64,000 bases of DNA from Pseudomonas abieticivorans (GTDB taxonomy: Bacteria; Pseudomonadota; Gammaproteobacteria; Pseudomonadales; Pseudomonadaceae). Below are positions 34,760 to 41,618 of this stretch, piece by piece. The notes beneath the pieces were generated by a model. It searched no databases. It saw only the letters and a program-made list of their open reading frames with translations, and was not told the DNA's origin. The position numbers and the translations under genes are program-made. Each line of letters begins with the position of its first letter. The stretch's first letter is position 1. The stretch covers positions 3,341,501 through 3,405,500 of the forward strand of contig NZ_CP094975.1 in the NCBI RefSeq assembly GCF_023509015.1, read 5' to 3'.

Positions 34760-35428
34760 ATGACAATAAGTACAGAACTCCAAGCTGAGCCCGCCGAGGC
34801 GCCGCGCAAGAGTCGCAAGAACAACCCCGAGAAAACCCGCGAGAACATTCTTCAGGCGGCAATCACCGAATTCGTCCAGCAAGGCCTGGCCGGCGCCCGC
34901 GTCGATGCCATCGCCGAGCGCACCCAAACGTCCAAGCGCATGATCTATTACTACTTCGGCAGTAAAGAGCAACTCTACGTCGAGGTGCTGGAAAAACTCT
35001 ACGGCGACATTCGCCGCACCGAAAGCAACCTGCACCTGGCCGAGCTTGCGCCGGAGGTGGGCATTCGCCGATTGGTGGAGTTCACCTTCGACCACCACGA
35101 CCGCAATGTCGACTTTGTGCGCATCGTGTGCAACGAGAACATGCACAAGGGCGAATACATCAAGCAGTCCAGCGCCATCCGCGCGATGAACAAGACCGTG
35201 CTCAACGCCCTGGACGAGTTGCTCGCCCGCGGCGTGGCCGAAGGCAAGTTCCGCGACGGCCTGACGGCGCTGGACGTGCACCTGCTGATCAGTTCGTTCT
35301 GCTTTTACCGCGTATCCAACCAACACACCTTTGGCGAACTGTTCAACGTCGACTTTCACAATGCCGAAGTCAGGCAGCGTCATCGCGACATGATTGGCGA
35401 CTCGGTGCTGCGCTACCTGCACCCGTAA
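34760..35428 (+). CDS. TetR family transcriptional regulator
   Basis: 222 aa. Basic leader (RKSRKNNPEKTRENIL), helix-turn-helix VDAIAERTQTSKRMIYYYFGSKEQLYVEVL at residues ~48-78, then an all-helical ligand domain with a C-terminal TetR_C segment (MNKTVLNALDELLARGVAEGKFRDGL). It lies 111 bp downstream of quiC on the same strand. Likely regulates quiC and perhaps aroQ; the motif CTAACTRGTT occurs in both promoters. Its 3' end overlaps the convergent FAD dehydrogenase gene by 59 bp. Confidence 0.9.
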   Translation: MTISTELQAEPAEAPRKSRKNNPEKTRENILQAAITEFVQQGLAGARVDAIAERTQTSKRMIYYYFGSKEQLYVEVLEKLYGDIRRTESNLHLAELAPEVGIRRLVEFTFDHHDRNVDFVRIVCNENMHKGEYIKQSSAIRAMNKTVLNALDELLARGVAEGKFRDGLTALDVHLLISSFCFYRVSNQHTFGELFNVDFHNAEVRQRHRDMIGDSVLRYLHP

Positions 35429-37094
35429 GCGCAATCGCCAGGCCTGCGATATAGCCGAAGGTCAACGCCGGCCCCAGGGTGATGCCACCACTGGGGTAGT
35501 GCCCGCCCATCATGCTGGCCATGTCATTGCCCGCCGCGAACAATCCCTCGATCACCCTGCCCTGCGAATCCAGGGCACGGGCGCTGGCGTCGGTGCGCAC
35601 GCCGACAAAGGTGCCCAGGCTGCCCGACACCAGTTTCACCGCGTAATAGGGGCCTTTTGTCAGAGCGCCCAGCGATGGGTTGGGGGCATGCAACGGCTCT
35701 CCCTGGGCGCGGTTGTAGGCGCTGGCGCCACGCTGGTAGTCCGGATCTTCGCCGCGCTCGGCGTGCAAGTTGAAACGCGCCACCGAGGCTTGCAATGCCG
35801 TGGCCTCGATGCCGCAGCGTTGCGCCAGTTCTGCCAGCGTACGGCCCTTGAACAGATAGCCCTGGCGAACGTGCCTTGCCGTTGGAAACGGAAAGGGCCG
35901 TGCCGCGCCGATGCCGTAACGCCGCTGCGCACGCTGGTCGCAGATCAGCCAGGCCTCGGGCGCTTCCCCGGTTGGCGTCACCCTGAACAATGCCTGCATG
36001 AAATCGTGATACGAGTCGGCCTCGTTGGTGAACCGCCGACCATTGGCGCGTACGGCAATGAAGCCTGGCTTGGCCCGGTCCATCAAGTGCGGAAAACCAC
36101 TGTAGCTGCCGTCCTTGCGCGGCACCTTGGACACCGGGGCCCAGGCCGCCGCGTTGCTCAAGCCGGTGGCGATCAGCGCGCCGGCCTGTTCCGCCAGGCG
36201 CAGGCCGTCGCCGGTATTGCCGGGCGGCGCTGCCGAGCAATGCTCGGGGTGGGCGAACTGTTCGGCGATGCGCCGCCGGTCGTGGGGGAAGCCGCCCGCC
36301 GCCAGTACCACAGCCCGGCGCGCGTGGATCTGCGGGCCGCCATTGAGTTGCGCGCCGCTGACCCGGCCGTGCGCCTGCAGCAGCCGCTCTACCCGCGCCT
36401 GGGTCAGCACTTGCACGCCTTGGTCCAGCGCACTGCGCAGCAGCCGGGCCACCAGCGCGTTGCCATTGACCAGGTGCAGGCCGCGACCATGCAACAGGCG
36501 ATCACGCCAATGCCGCAGCAGGCGCAGGCCCACGTACCAAGCCGAACGGGGCGAGCGTGTCGCGTTGAAAAAATGCGCCAGCTCGGCCCCGCCGGCGATG
36601 CCCATGCCGCCCAGGCTGATCAGGTCCAGCGGTTCGCGCAGTTTGCTCAACCACGGGCCAAGCAGGCGCCCGTCATATGGCTGCGCGCACAGCGAGCGGC
36701 CACCGGGGGCAGCGCCAGGCGCTTGGTGCATGTCGGGCATACGGCTGCCCGAATAGAATTTGAGCTGGGTATATTGCTCGAAAAACTCGACCATTTGCGG
36801 GCCGTGCGCAAGGTAGGCCCGCACCCGATCATCCAGCACTTCGCTGTGCAGTTCGTGCTGCAGGTAGCGCTCGACCTCGCCGGGGTTTTCGACCCGGCCT
36901 TCGGCCACAGCCAGCGGGTTGCCGGGGATCCACAGCCAACCGCCGGACCAGGCGCTGGTGCCGCCGATCTGGCTTTCCTTTTCTACCACGATGACTTTCA
37001 GGCCTTGGTGTGCGGCCGTCACCGCGGTGGCCAGGCCCGCGGCACCGGAGCCCACGACCAGTACATCGCAGTGCAGATGCTCAGGTGCGCTCAT
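35370..37094 (-). CDS. FAD-dependent KstD-like dehydrogenase (paralogue 2)
   Basis: 574 aa, paralogous over its whole length to the protein at 27214-28932. VVGSGAAGLATAVTAAHQG at residues ~14-32, IGGTSAWSGGWLWIPGNPLA, VVLAAGGFPHDRRR near 290, and MGGHYPSGGITLGPALTFGY near the C-terminus. The KstD-type Tyr-Pro...Gly motif is retained. Its last ~20 residues run past the paralogue's end into the TetR coding region on the other strand. Third gene of an apparent operon aroE-like, NIPSNAP, FAD dehydrogenase (11 bp from the NIPSNAP gene). It probably oxidises or desaturates an oxo-cyclohexane(ene) carboxylate. Confidence 0.85.
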   Translation of the reverse strand: MSAPEHLHCDVLVVGSGAAGLATAVTAAHQGLKVIVVEKESQIGGTSAWSGGWLWIPGNPLAVAEGRVENPGEVERYLQHELHSEVLDDRVRAYLAHGPQMVEFFEQYTQLKFYSGSRMPDMHQAPGAAPGGRSLCAQPYDGRLLGPWLSKLREPLDLISLGGMGIAGGAELAHFFNATRSPRSAWYVGLRLLRHWRDRLLHGRGLHLVNGNALVARLLRSALDQGVQVLTQARVERLLQAHGRVSGAQLNGGPQIHARRAVVLAAGGFPHDRRRIAEQFAHPEHCSAAPPGNTGDGLRLAEQAGALIATGLSNAAAWAPVSKVPRKDGSYSGFPHLMDRAKPGFIAVRANGRRFTNEADSYHDFMQALFRVTPTGEAPEAWLICDQRAQRRYGIGAARPFPFPTARHVRQGYLFKGRTLAELAQRCGIEATALQASVARFNLHAERGEDPDYQRGASAYNRAQGEPLHAPNPSLGALTKGPYYAVKLVSGSLGTFVGVRTDASARALDSQGRVIEGLFAAGNDMASMMGGHYPSGGITLGPALTFGYIAGLAIALTGAGSAAPSRQSCRDDAA

Positions 37095-37105
37095 GGCTTA
37101 TTCCT

Positions 37106-37426
37106 TCACTGCAGCGGCGAGAACGCGGTAGGGCGCATCAGGCGCGACTCCAGCGTGACCACGGCGTCGAGTTCCTTGTTCTTGCGGCTGAACTCCAGCC
37201 AGCGTGGGTCGGCGGCCATCGAGGTGCGGCGGGCCATGCGATCGTCCAGGCTGGTGTAGGCCCAGATGTGCACCACCTGGTTGACGGCGCCGACTTCGGT
37301 GGTGAAAAAGCCGATCAATTGGCCCAGGTGCTCGGTCTGCACGGCCAATGCATCGCTCTTGTACAGGGCCAGCCAGTCGCCCAGTTTGGTCGGCTTGATG
37401 GTGTAGGTGCGCAGTTCGTAGAACAT
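37106..37426 (-). CDS. NIPSNAP family protein
   Basis: 106 aa dimeric alpha-beta barrel-like protein: MFYELRTYTIKPTKLGDWLALY at the start and GFFTTEVGAVNQVVHIWAYTSLDDRMARR in the middle are the NIPSNAP pattern. These small proteins occur in many bacterial catabolic operons with no assigned chemistry; they may bind or isomerise a reactive intermediate. It lies between a shikimate dehydrogenase-like gene (67 bp) and the FAD dehydrogenase gene (11 bp). Confidence 0.9.
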   Translation of the reverse strand: MFYELRTYTIKPTKLGDWLALYKSDALAVQTEHLGQLIGFFTTEVGAVNQVVHIWAYTSLDDRMARRTSMAADPRWLEFSRKNKELDAVVTLESRLMRPTAFSPLQ

Positions 37427-37493
37427 GGTCTATCTCCGGATGATTGAATTGAGTGTAGGTGCGCCCGTTGCTGCAAGCGGCGCGTGTGACGGC

Positions 37494-38303
37494 TCAGGCG
37501 TCCAGCGGCATCACGCCCATGAAGGCGCCCAGGTTGCCCATCTGCGCCTTGGCCATTTCGGGCCCGGCCTGCACCCGGCAGCCGCGCTCGCGGGCGTAGG
37601 CCAGCAAGGGGGTAATCACCGGTTGGGTCACCACATCAGCCACCAGTGCCTGTGGCTTGAGGGTGTCGAGCAGGCTGGCCGGCAAGGCCATCTCACCGGT
37701 GTCGCCCATGCCCACAGGCGTCGCGTTGGCCACCAGGTCAAAAGCGGCCAGGTCGCCGTAGGCAAGGGCCAGGGTCAGCTTCGGAAAGTCCATGGCCAGC
37801 ACATCGGCCAGCGCCTGGGCCTGGCCTTCGCGCACATCGGTGATCACCAGCTTCGCGATGCCTGCTTCGGCCAGGGCGTAGGCAATGGCTGCGCCCACGC
37901 CACCACTGCCAACCACCAGTGCCTGCTTGCCGGCCGCATCGAACCCGTGGGCGCGGGCGGCTTTTACAAAGCCTTCGCCGTCGACGTTGTCACCGATCAG
38001 CCGGCCATCGGTTTCGCGGCGGATCACGTTCACCGAGCGCAGCGCTTCGGCCCGCGGGCTCAGGCCGTCCAGCAGGGGGAACACGGCTTGCTTGTAGGGC
38101 ACGGTCACCACGCAGCCGCGCAGGTTGTTCCAACCGCGCAGGGTGTCGACGAACGCCGGCAGGGCCTCGCGTTGCAGGTCGATGGGCAGCATGACCAGAT
38201 CGCAATCGTGCTGGGCGAACCAGGCGTTGAAATTTTCCGGGGATTTAACTTGTGCGATGGGCGAGCCAAGGATGGCCACCAATGCTGTTGAGCCGCGAAT
38301 CAT
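37494..38303 (-). CDS. shikimate dehydrogenase-like NAD(P)-dependent oxidoreductase (AroE family)
   Basis: 269 aa from ATG 38303 with GGAG 6 bp upstream; the long upstream frame runs through the opposite-strand iclR 2 gene and is ignored. AroE fold: substrate side GSPIAQVKSPENFN, catalytic Lys in VVTVPYKQAVF, Asp in GDNVDGEGF, Rossmann GSGGVGAAIAYALAEAG, and NATPVGMGDTGEM. The substrate signature (AQVKSP in place of SxSxSP) differs from housekeeping AroE, so it is one of the catabolic AroE-like paralogues known in pseudomonads. First gene of the NIPSNAP/FAD dehydrogenase operon, divergent from iclR 2. Confidence 0.87.
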   Translation of the reverse strand: MIRGSTALVAILGSPIAQVKSPENFNAWFAQHDCDLVMLPIDLQREALPAFVDTLRGWNNLRGCVVTVPYKQAVFPLLDGLSPRAEALRSVNVIRRETDGRLIGDNVDGEGFVKAARAHGFDAAGKQALVVGSGGVGAAIAYALAEAGIAKLVITDVREGQAQALADVLAMDFPKLTLALAYGDLAAFDLVANATPVGMGDTGEMALPASLLDTLKPQALVADVVTQPVITPLLAYARERGCRVQAGPEMAKAQMGNLGAFMGVMPLDA

Positions 38304-38401
38304 GAAGTGCTCCGTTGGCGTTGTTGTAGGCCCATGGTGCGGCGAGCGTCGGCGGACAACAACGGCGCTGATCAGGCTTTTGGTTGTTAATCGCGGGGGC
38401 A

Positions 38402-38416
38402 GTGCGATAATCGCAG
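38402..38416. promoter_or_regulatory. PcaR/PobR-type IclR operator candidate, aroE-like / iclR 2 divergon
   Basis: GTGCGATAATCGCAG centres on the palindrome GCGATAATCGC and lies between the two divergent starts, 26-40 bp upstream of iclR 2. The CGATAATCGCA core recurs upstream of quiC. Confidence 0.55.
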
Positions 38417-38441
38417 TCAAATGACAAAAAGGGGCTGATGC

Positions 38442-39212
38442 GTGACAACACCGCAGATCCATTCCCGCGACCTGATCGTGGGGCTGCAAAAAGGCCTGGC
38501 GTTGCTGCAACTGTTCAGCGCCGACCACCCCAAGCTCACCGTGCCGCTGGCCGCGCAGTTGTCCGGCATGACCCAGAGTGCCACCCGGCGGTTTTTGCTG
38601 ACCCTGGTGCAAGAGTGCTTCGTCGAGACCGACGGGCGCCAGTATTGGCTGACCGCCAAGGCGCTGCGCATTGGCCAAGCCTATGTGGATTCGGCGCAGT
38701 TGCCGCGCATGCTGCGGCCGATCGTCGAACAGGTGGCGCGTGCCACCCAGGAACACATTTCGGTAGGTGTGCGCGACGGCGATGACATCGTGCACGTGGT
38801 GCGCAGCCGCTACAGCCATGTCTCGTCACTGTCGATCCGGCCCGGTTCGCGCCTGCCGCTGTATTGCACGGCCAGCGGGCGGATCTGGTTGTCTGTGTTG
38901 GATGAAGCGCAGTTGGATGAGTACCTGGCGCGCACTCGGCTGGAGGCGTTGACGCCCTACACGATAACTTCAGCCCAAAGGCTTAAAGCCGAACTGGCGC
39001 AAGTGCACAGCCAAGGGTTTTGTTGTGTCGACCAGGAGTTCGAAGCGGGGATGCGGGTGCTGAGCGTGCCGTTGCCAGATCGCAAGGGCGAGTTGAAAGC
39101 GGCGCTGTCGATCACCACCCACGCGTCACGGTTGACGGTGGGGGCGATGCAGCAGCGCTACTTGACGGCGCTGTACGAAGCGCAGGGGTTGCTCAAGCCG
39201 ATTATCGAATAA
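38442..39212 (+). CDS. IclR family transcriptional regulator 2, PcaR/PobR-like
   Basis: 256 aa from a GTG start. Winged helix (LIVGLQKGLALLQLFSADHPKLTV, MTQSATRRFLLTLVQECFV) and effector domain (ISVGVRDGDDIVHVVRSRYS, RLPLYCTASGRIWLSVL, GFCCVDQEFEAGMRVLSVPLPD). It is closer to the PcaR/PobR/PcaU branch than IclR 1 is; that branch governs protocatechuate, 4-hydroxybenzoate and quinate catabolism. Divergent from the AroE-NIPSNAP-FAD operon; the shared CGATAATCGC motif suggests it also acts on quiC. Confidence 0.9.
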   Translation: MTTPQIHSRDLIVGLQKGLALLQLFSADHPKLTVPLAAQLSGMTQSATRRFLLTLVQECFVETDGRQYWLTAKALRIGQAYVDSAQLPRMLRPIVEQVARATQEHISVGVRDGDDIVHVVRSRYSHVSSLSIRPGSRLPLYCTASGRIWLSVLDEAQLDEYLARTRLEALTPYTITSAQRLKAELAQVHSQGFCCVDQEFEAGMRVLSVPLPDRKGELKAALSITTHASRLTVGAMQQRYLTALYEAQGLLKPIIE

Positions 39213-39232
39213 CGGCTGCTCGTGGCGCTGAC

Positions 39233-40093
39233 TCAGCCATTCATACTGGCGAAATGCTCCATCATGCGCGCCGAATCCGGCTCGATGCCGCTGAACAATT
39301 CAAACGCTTTGACTGCCTGGAACACCGCCATGGTGCCACCGTCCAGTGTGCGGCAGCCCAGGGCGCGGGCTTCGCGCAGCAGTTCGGTTTCCAGCGGGAA
39401 GTAGACGATCTCGGCCACCCACAGGCCTTTGTGCAACATGTCCTTGGGCACGGGCATGCCCGGCAGCTTGGCCATGCCCATCGGCGTGGTGTTGACCAAG
39501 CCATCGGCTTGGGCCATGTCACCGGCCAGGTCCTTGCCGGCACGAGCACGGTTGCCCGGGAAGTGCTGGTTGAGGTTGTCGGCCAATGCCTGGGCGCGGC
39601 TCAGTTCCACGTCGTAAATGCTCAACTGCTCCACGCCTTCGATCAACAGCGCATGGCCCACGGCGGCACCGGCGCCGCCGGCACCCATTTGCACCACGCG
39701 CTTGCGCGGCGCCTCGGCCATGCCACGGCGAAAGCCTTCGGCAAAGCCCAGGCAGTCGGTGTTGTGGCCGATGCGCTTGCCGTCCTTGAGCACCACGGTG
39801 TTCACCGCGCCGATGCCACGGGCTTCCGGCGACAGGTCGTCGAGCAGCGGCAGAATCACCTGCTTGCAGGGGAACGTGATGTTAAGGCCGGTGAAGCTCA
39901 TGCGCTCGGCGGCGGTCAGCAGGTCCTGCAGGGCGCTGGTGTCGAGCTTCAACTGATCCAGGTCGATCAGCCGGTACAGGTAGCCCAGGCCTTGCGCCGC
40001 GCCTTCGCGCTCGTGCAGGGCAGGGGTGCGGGAAGCCTGGATGCCGGAGCCGATCAGGCCGGCCAGAATGCTGGTTTTTTTGTTCTGGGACAT
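39233..40093 (-). CDS. quinate/shikimate dehydrogenase (AroE family, QSDH-like)
   Basis: 286 aa from ATG 40093 (a TTG at 40102 overlaps the aroQ stop). The motif SRTPALHEREGAAQGLGYLYRLID strongly recalls the NAD-dependent quinate/shikimate dehydrogenase of Corynebacterium (SRTPAMHEAEGLAQG). Also NITFPCKQVILPLLD (catalytic Lys), GAVNTVVLKDG, GHNTDCLGFAEGF (catalytic Asp) and GAGGAGAAVGHALL. It oxidises quinate to 3-dehydroquinate and/or shikimate to 3-dehydroshikimate. Encoded 5 bp downstream of aroQ, hence cotranscribed. Confidence 0.88.
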   Translation of the reverse strand: MSQNKKTSILAGLIGSGIQASRTPALHEREGAAQGLGYLYRLIDLDQLKLDTSALQDLLTAAERMSFTGLNITFPCKQVILPLLDDLSPEARGIGAVNTVVLKDGKRIGHNTDCLGFAEGFRRGMAEAPRKRVVQMGAGGAGAAVGHALLIEGVEQLSIYDVELSRAQALADNLNQHFPGNRARAGKDLAGDMAQADGLVNTTPMGMAKLPGMPVPKDMLHKGLWVAEIVYFPLETELLREARALGCRTLDGGTMAVFQAVKAFELFSGIEPDSARMMEHFASMNG

Positions 40094-40098
40094 GGGGT

Positions 40099-40548
40099 TC
40101 AACCTTTTTTATTGTTCAGCAGGTGGCCGACGTGTTCGAGCGCCAGGCGGTAGCCGTTAGTGCCGAAGCCTGCCATCACGGCCACGGCAATGCCGGAGAT
40201 GTAGCTGTGATGGCGGAATTCTTCGCGCGCATGCACGTTGGAAATATGCACTTCGATCACCGGCAATTCAGCGGCGCTCAAGGCGTCGCGCAGGGCAATC
40301 GAGGTGTGGGTCCAGGCGCCAGGGTTGATCACCACTGCCGCGCAACGGCCGCGCGCCTGGTGAATCCAGTCGATGGCAACGCCTTCGTGGTTGGTCTGGC
40401 GAAATTCGACTTCAAGCCCGAGCGTGGCAGCGCTGCGCTGGCACAGGGCGTCGACGTCCGCGAGGGTTTCGTGGCCATAGGTAGCCGGTTCGCGGGTGCC
40501 GAGCATGTTGAGGTTCGGGCCGTTAAGCACCAGAACGGTACGACTCAT
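40099..40548 (-). CDS. aroQ: type II 3-dehydroquinate dehydratase
   Basis: 149 aa, flavodoxin-like type II dehydroquinase. [21 protein letters not shown] carries the active-site Asn and the catalytic Tyr; the flexible lid Arg is in [21 protein letters not shown] and [18 protein letters not shown] hold the substrate-binding and catalytic His/Glu residues. It converts 3-dehydroquinate to 3-dehydroshikimate. Pairing with the quinate/shikimate dehydrogenase indicates a catabolic role. The promoter region contains the palindrome TAACTAGTTA. Confidence 0.94.
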   Translation of the reverse strand: MSRTVLVLNGPNLNMLGTREPATYGHETLADVDALCQRSAATLGLEVEFRQTNHEGVAIDWIHQARGRCAAVVINPGAWTHTSIALRDALSAAELPVIEVHISNVHAREEFRHHSYISGIAVAVMAGFGTNGYRLALEHVGHLLNNKKG

Positions 40549-40606
40549 CGGGAAACTCCCTTGTTATTTTTGGTGTGTATCGATGGAGCGAGTGCCTCTA
40601 AATTGT

Positions 40607-40620
40607 ACTAACTAGTTAAT
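40607..40620. promoter_or_regulatory. TAACTAGTTA palindrome upstream of aroQ
   Basis: ACTAACTAGTTAAT includes the perfect 10-bp palindrome TAACTAGTTA (40609-40618), 59 bp upstream of the aroQ start. A close match (ACTAACTGGTT) lies upstream of quiC. Confidence 0.45.
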
Positions 40621-40673
40621 TTGGTCAAATGAATTTGACGTCACCTCGTCTGATTGCCTACCTCTGTTACATT

Positions 40674-40688
40674 TGATACCCATTCTCA
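40674..40688. promoter_or_regulatory. candidate Fur box upstream of hasI
   Basis: On the minus strand this reads TGAGAATGGGTATCA, matching 11 of 15 positions of the 7-1-7 Fur consensus TGATAATCATTATCA. It lies 47 bp upstream of the hasI start. Confidence 0.5.
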
Positions 40689-40735
40689 ATGCGGCTTAAG
40701 ATGCCCGCCTCTCGCATTGCACTTAGGGAAAAGGA

Positions 40736-41242
40736 GTGTTGGATAAGGATCTCAAGGCCCTGTTTGACGGGCATTCGCATAATTTGCAGCGTTACCTGAC
40801 GCGACAGGTAAAAGACCCGCAATTGGCAGCCGACTTGGTTCAGGAGAGTTTCTTGCGCCTGGCCGAACAGCCATCGGGCAGTGCCAATGTGCTGACGGCG
40901 GCCTACTTGTACCGGGTGGCGCGCAACCTGATGATCGACCACATGCGCCAGGAGCATCGGCGCAAGACCCACACGTTTTCCGAGGAAGGGCTCGAGCCGG
41001 TGGTGGACGAAACTACCTGTCTCGAAACCCAGGCGATCGCCGCCCAGCAACGGCAAGCCTTGGCGGCGGCCCTGCGGGCATTGCCCGAGCGCACGCGCGA
41101 AATCGTCAGGTTGAATCGCATTGAAGGCATGACCCATGCGGAGGTTGCACGCCAGTTGGATATATCCGACAGTAGCGTGCAGAAGCATCTGGCACAGGGG
41201 CTGGTATTTATCATGCAGCGTCTGAAGGAAAAGTCTTACTAA
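40736..41242 (+). CDS. hasI: ECF sigma factor, FecI-type (HasI)
   Basis: 168 aa extracytoplasmic-function sigma factor of the iron-starvation class. Region 2 (FDGHSHNLQRYLTRQVKDPQLAADLVQESFLRL, split by its helices; AYLYRVARNLMIDHMR) and region 4 (ALPERTREIVRLNRIEGMTHAEVARQLDISDSSVQKHLAQGL helices) are intact. It would direct RNA polymerase to the hasR promoter. The start is GTG 40736 or TTG 40739; the AGGGAAAAGGA ribosome site suits either. A Fur box lies upstream. Confidence 0.9.
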   Translation: MLDKDLKALFDGHSHNLQRYLTRQVKDPQLAADLVQESFLRLAEQPSGSANVLTAAYLYRVARNLMIDHMRQEHRRKTHTFSEEGLEPVVDETTCLETQAIAAQQRQALAAALRALPERTREIVRLNRIEGMTHAEVARQLDISDSSVQKHLAQGLVFIMQRLKEKSY

Positions 41243-41308
41243 CGTCCTACGGCAATTGCTGAAGGACGATGGCATAGTAACGCCATCCCCAACCGTTGAG
41301 ATTCACCC

Positions 41309-41500
41309 GTGGACCATTCGCAGAGCATCAATGAAACCGCCGCCCATTGGGCGGTGCGCCAGCAAGCCGGGCCATTGAACCTGATCGAGCAGAGCGCACT
41401 TGAGCAATGGCTGGCGCAAAACCCGCAGCACGCCCAAGCCTTGGCCTACGCAGAGCGGACTTGGGCTGCGCTCGGCCAGATGACGGCGGCCGACCTGTAG
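41309..41500 (+). CDS. hasS: truncated FecR-type anti-sigma factor, DUF4880 domain only (HasS)
   Basis: 63 aa from GTG 41309. The whole protein is a DUF4880 domain (NETAAHWAVRQQAGPLNLIEQSALEQWL, then NPQHAQALAYAERTWAAL), the cytoplasmic sigma-binding part of FecR/HasS. The transmembrane helix and ~230-residue periplasmic FecR domain of normal anti-sigma factors are absent, and no remnant is found in any frame of the 118 bp before hasR. Isolated N-terminal FecR fragments are known to have pro-sigma activity. So HasI may work without transmembrane haem signalling. Confidence 0.75.
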   Translation: MDHSQSINETAAHWAVRQQAGPLNLIEQSALEQWLAQNPQHAQALAYAERTWAALGQMTAADL

Positions 41501-41618
41501 GCCGCGTCTGATCGTGCGTAAAGCGTTCAACTAAATTTACTGAGTTTTCCCGCCTTGGTCGTTTTGTCAGTGAGATCGATTCTCACCCACAAGATCTGCC
41601 AATCAAGGGAAAACCATA

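Noticed and set aside
32525..35434. 969-codon open frame antisense to quiC
   Set aside because: Long antisense frames are common in GC-rich codon-biased DNA. Its translation is low complexity (Val, Gln, His, Ala rich) and it covers quiC and tetR, which are clear genes.
24948..40548. Complete pca pathway within the window
   Set aside because: Only pcaHG are present; pcaB, C, D, I, J and F are not found here.
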